Below are positions 62,926-64,000 of a DNA stretch of 64,000 nt, one piece after another. This stretch comes from Actinomycetota bacterium (GTDB lineage: Bacteria; Actinomycetota; AC-67), in contig JBAZZY010000003.1 in NCBI GenBank assembly GCA_041658565.1, positions 1 to 64,000 of the forward strand, in the 5' to 3' direction. The notes under the pieces are model-generated. The model had not been told where the DNA came from and searched no databases. It saw only the letters and a list, made by a program, of their open reading frames with translations. The position numbers and the translations under genes were made by a program. The first letter of the stretch is position 1, and each line of letters begins with the position of its first letter.

Positions 62926-63773
62926 GGCGCGTGCCGTTCCGTGTGCGTTTGCGCGTGCCGGTCGGCGGTGTCGTCGAGCGCGAAGGTTGGTTGGTCGAGG
63001 GCGAGCACGGCTGGGGTGAATGTTCGCCGTTGCCGAGTTGGTCGGAAGCTGAGCGCGCGGCTGCAGAGCGGTCGGCCATAGAGGCTGCGTCCCTTGCGTT
63101 TCCGCAGGCCGTGCGCGATCAGGTGGAGATCAACGCATTGGTGCCGCGGGTCGATCCCGCTGAGGGCGCGCGCCTGGCAGTCGCGTCGGGGTGTCGCACC
63201 ATCAAGATCAAGGTTGGCGACGCCGACGGCACGGCGCGCGTTCGCGCCGTGCGCGAGGCCTTGCCGGACGCGCGCATTCGCCTCGACGCCAACGGCGCGT
63301 GGGACGTGGAAACGGCGCGCACCGAGATCACCGCGTTCGCGGCCTTCGACATCGAATTGATCGAGGATCCGGTGGCCACGATGGAGGATCTGGCAGTGTT
63401 GCGGCGCTCCAGCGTCATTCAGATCGCGGCAGAGGCATGTGTTCGTACGGTGGAGGACGCGCGCCGGTTGCGGAGCCTGGATGCTGCCGACGTCTTCGTG
63501 GTCAAACCTCAAAGGATCGGTGGAGTGCGCGCGGCACTCGCCGCGGCCGAGGCTTCCGGGCTTCCGACGATCCCTTCGTCTGCGCTGGAGACTTCGGTCG
63601 GTCTCGCCGCCGTTCTCGCGCTCGCCGCAGCACTTCCCGAACTCCCCTTTGCCGCAGGCGTAGGCACCGCACTGCTGCTGGAGAGTGACGTGGTGCTTGA
63701 TCCGCTGGTTCCAACCGACGGGGTGCTCGCGCCGCGTCGTCCCGTGGTGCGGCCCGAGGAGGTGGCACAGTGA
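62916..63773 (+). CDS. menC: o-Succinylbenzoate synthase
   Basis: This enolase-superfamily enzyme dehydrates SHCHC to o-succinylbenzoate. The 285-residue chain has a short N-terminal capping domain ('FRVRLRVPVGGVVEREGWLVEGEHGWGECSPLPSWS') and a barrel with the expected residues: the K-x-K pair in 'CRTIKIKVGD', metal ligands in 'RIRLDANGAWD', 'IELIEDPV' and 'IAAEACV', and the second catalytic Lys in 'FVVKPQRIGG'. The start is GTG 62916, inside the end of menA (ten-base overlap). The stop overlaps menD by four bases. It lies in the centre of the men operon, so assignment as MenC rather than another enolase-family member is secure. Confidence 0.92.
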   Translation: MALRRVPFRVRLRVPVGGVVEREGWLVEGEHGWGECSPLPSWSEAERAAAERSAIEAASLAFPQAVRDQVEINALVPRVDPAEGARLAVASGCRTIKIKVGDADGTARVRAVREALPDARIRLDANGAWDVETARTEITAFAAFDIELIEDPVATMEDLAVLRRSSVIQIAAEACVRTVEDARRLRSLDAADVFVVKPQRIGGVRAALAAAEASGLPTIPSSALETSVGLAAVLALAAALPELPFAAGVGTALLLESDVVLDPLVPTDGVLAPRRPVVRPEEVAQ

Positions 63774-64000
63774 GCGAAGGAGACGTTGCGCTCGCGTGTG
63801 CGTCGCTGCTTGTCGATGAGCTGGCGCGCGCCGGGTGCGCGGGCGTGTGCGTTGCGCCGGGATCGCGGTCGGCACCGCTTGCGCTCGCGTTTTCGCGGCA
63901 CGGCGGCATCCCGCTGAGTGTTCACCTGGACGAGCGCTCCGCGGCGTACTACGCGCTCGGTCTTGCGAAGGCGAGCGGACGACCGGTTGCGCTGGTGTGC
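63770..64000 (+). CDS. menD: 2-Succinyl-5-enolpyruvyl-6-hydroxy-3-cyclohexene-1-carboxylate synthase, N-terminal part
   Basis: This thiamine-diphosphate enzyme starts the menaquinone branch from isochorismate and 2-oxoglutarate. Only the first 77 residues are in the window; the gene runs off the right end. They contain the typical 'ASLLVDELARAGCAGVCVAPGSRSAPLALAF', then 'HLDERSAAYYALGLAKASGRPVALVC', with the Glu in 'LDERSA' that activates the cofactor. The start is GTG 63770, overlapping the menC stop (GTGA). Confidence 0.93.
   Translation, partial: MSEGDVALACASLLVDELARAGCAGVCVAPGSRSAPLALAFSRHGGIPLSVHLDERSAAYYALGLAKASGRPVALVC

Overview
The window comes from a high-GC Gram-positive chromosome, most likely a deep-branching, uncultured member of the Actinomycetota. 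Support comes from the dgt-dnaG-sigA gene order, a class E sortase with an LAXTG-type substrate, a complete menaquinone cluster, many GTG and TTG starts with four-base stop/start overlaps, a perfect actinobacterial-type LexA box, and very GC-rich third codon positions. I see no integrase, phage structural gene or CRISPR array.

Layout. 0.2-1.9 kb is an accessory patch: an insertion-sequence remnant, a HigBA-like toxin-antitoxin pair and a DUF4160/DUF2442 remnant pair. 2-14.8 kb is core: undecaprenyl diphosphate synthase, glycyl-tRNA synthetase, pyruvate phosphate dikinase, an exporter, a secreted propeller protein, then dgt-dnaG-sigA closed by a strong hairpin. At 15.1-15.4 kb lies a tRNA-Asn gene interrupted by a 213-nt group I intron. 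15.4-17.8 kb holds a DUF3892 protein and glycerol-3-phosphate dehydrogenase. 17.9-21.0 kb is bracketed by an intact CAU-anticodon tRNA and a damaged copy of it, and holds a CAP-domain protein, a sortase, its LARTG substrate and a thrombospondin-type-3 fragment.

21.1-26.5 kb is accessory again: a second toxin-antitoxin pair, a lipoprotein, a long gap, and a PaeR7I/XhoI-like restriction-modification operon whose promoter contains a LexA box. 26.5-33 kb is a metabolic locus: a glycyl radical enzyme fused to an N-terminal SCP2-like lipid-binding domain, a TetR regulator with a clear operator, a saccharopine-dehydrogenase-like oxidoreductase and an FGGY kinase. 33-43.7 kb encodes exported proteins (PQQ-type propeller, lipoproteins, penicillin acylase), a thioesterase and a MacB-type ABC transporter. 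43.8-50 kb has an OmpR-type two-component system, two radical SAM/SPASM proteins resembling alternative-heme enzymes, a TlpA-like thioredoxin and a DsbB/VKOR-like protein.

50-59.3 kb is a signalling island: a response regulator fused to a degenerate EAL domain with its histidine kinase, two near-paralogous NarL regulators, a subtilase ending in about 19 Ser-Trp-Ser-Gly repeats, and an active-looking GGDEF-EAL protein. 59.4-64 kb is the menaquinone cluster, menE divergent from menB-menA-menC-menD, with menD running off the end.

The most noteworthy items are the tRNA-Asn group I intron, the SCP2-glycyl radical enzyme locus without a visible activase, the SOS-box-controlled restriction system, and the subtilase/c-di-GMP island.
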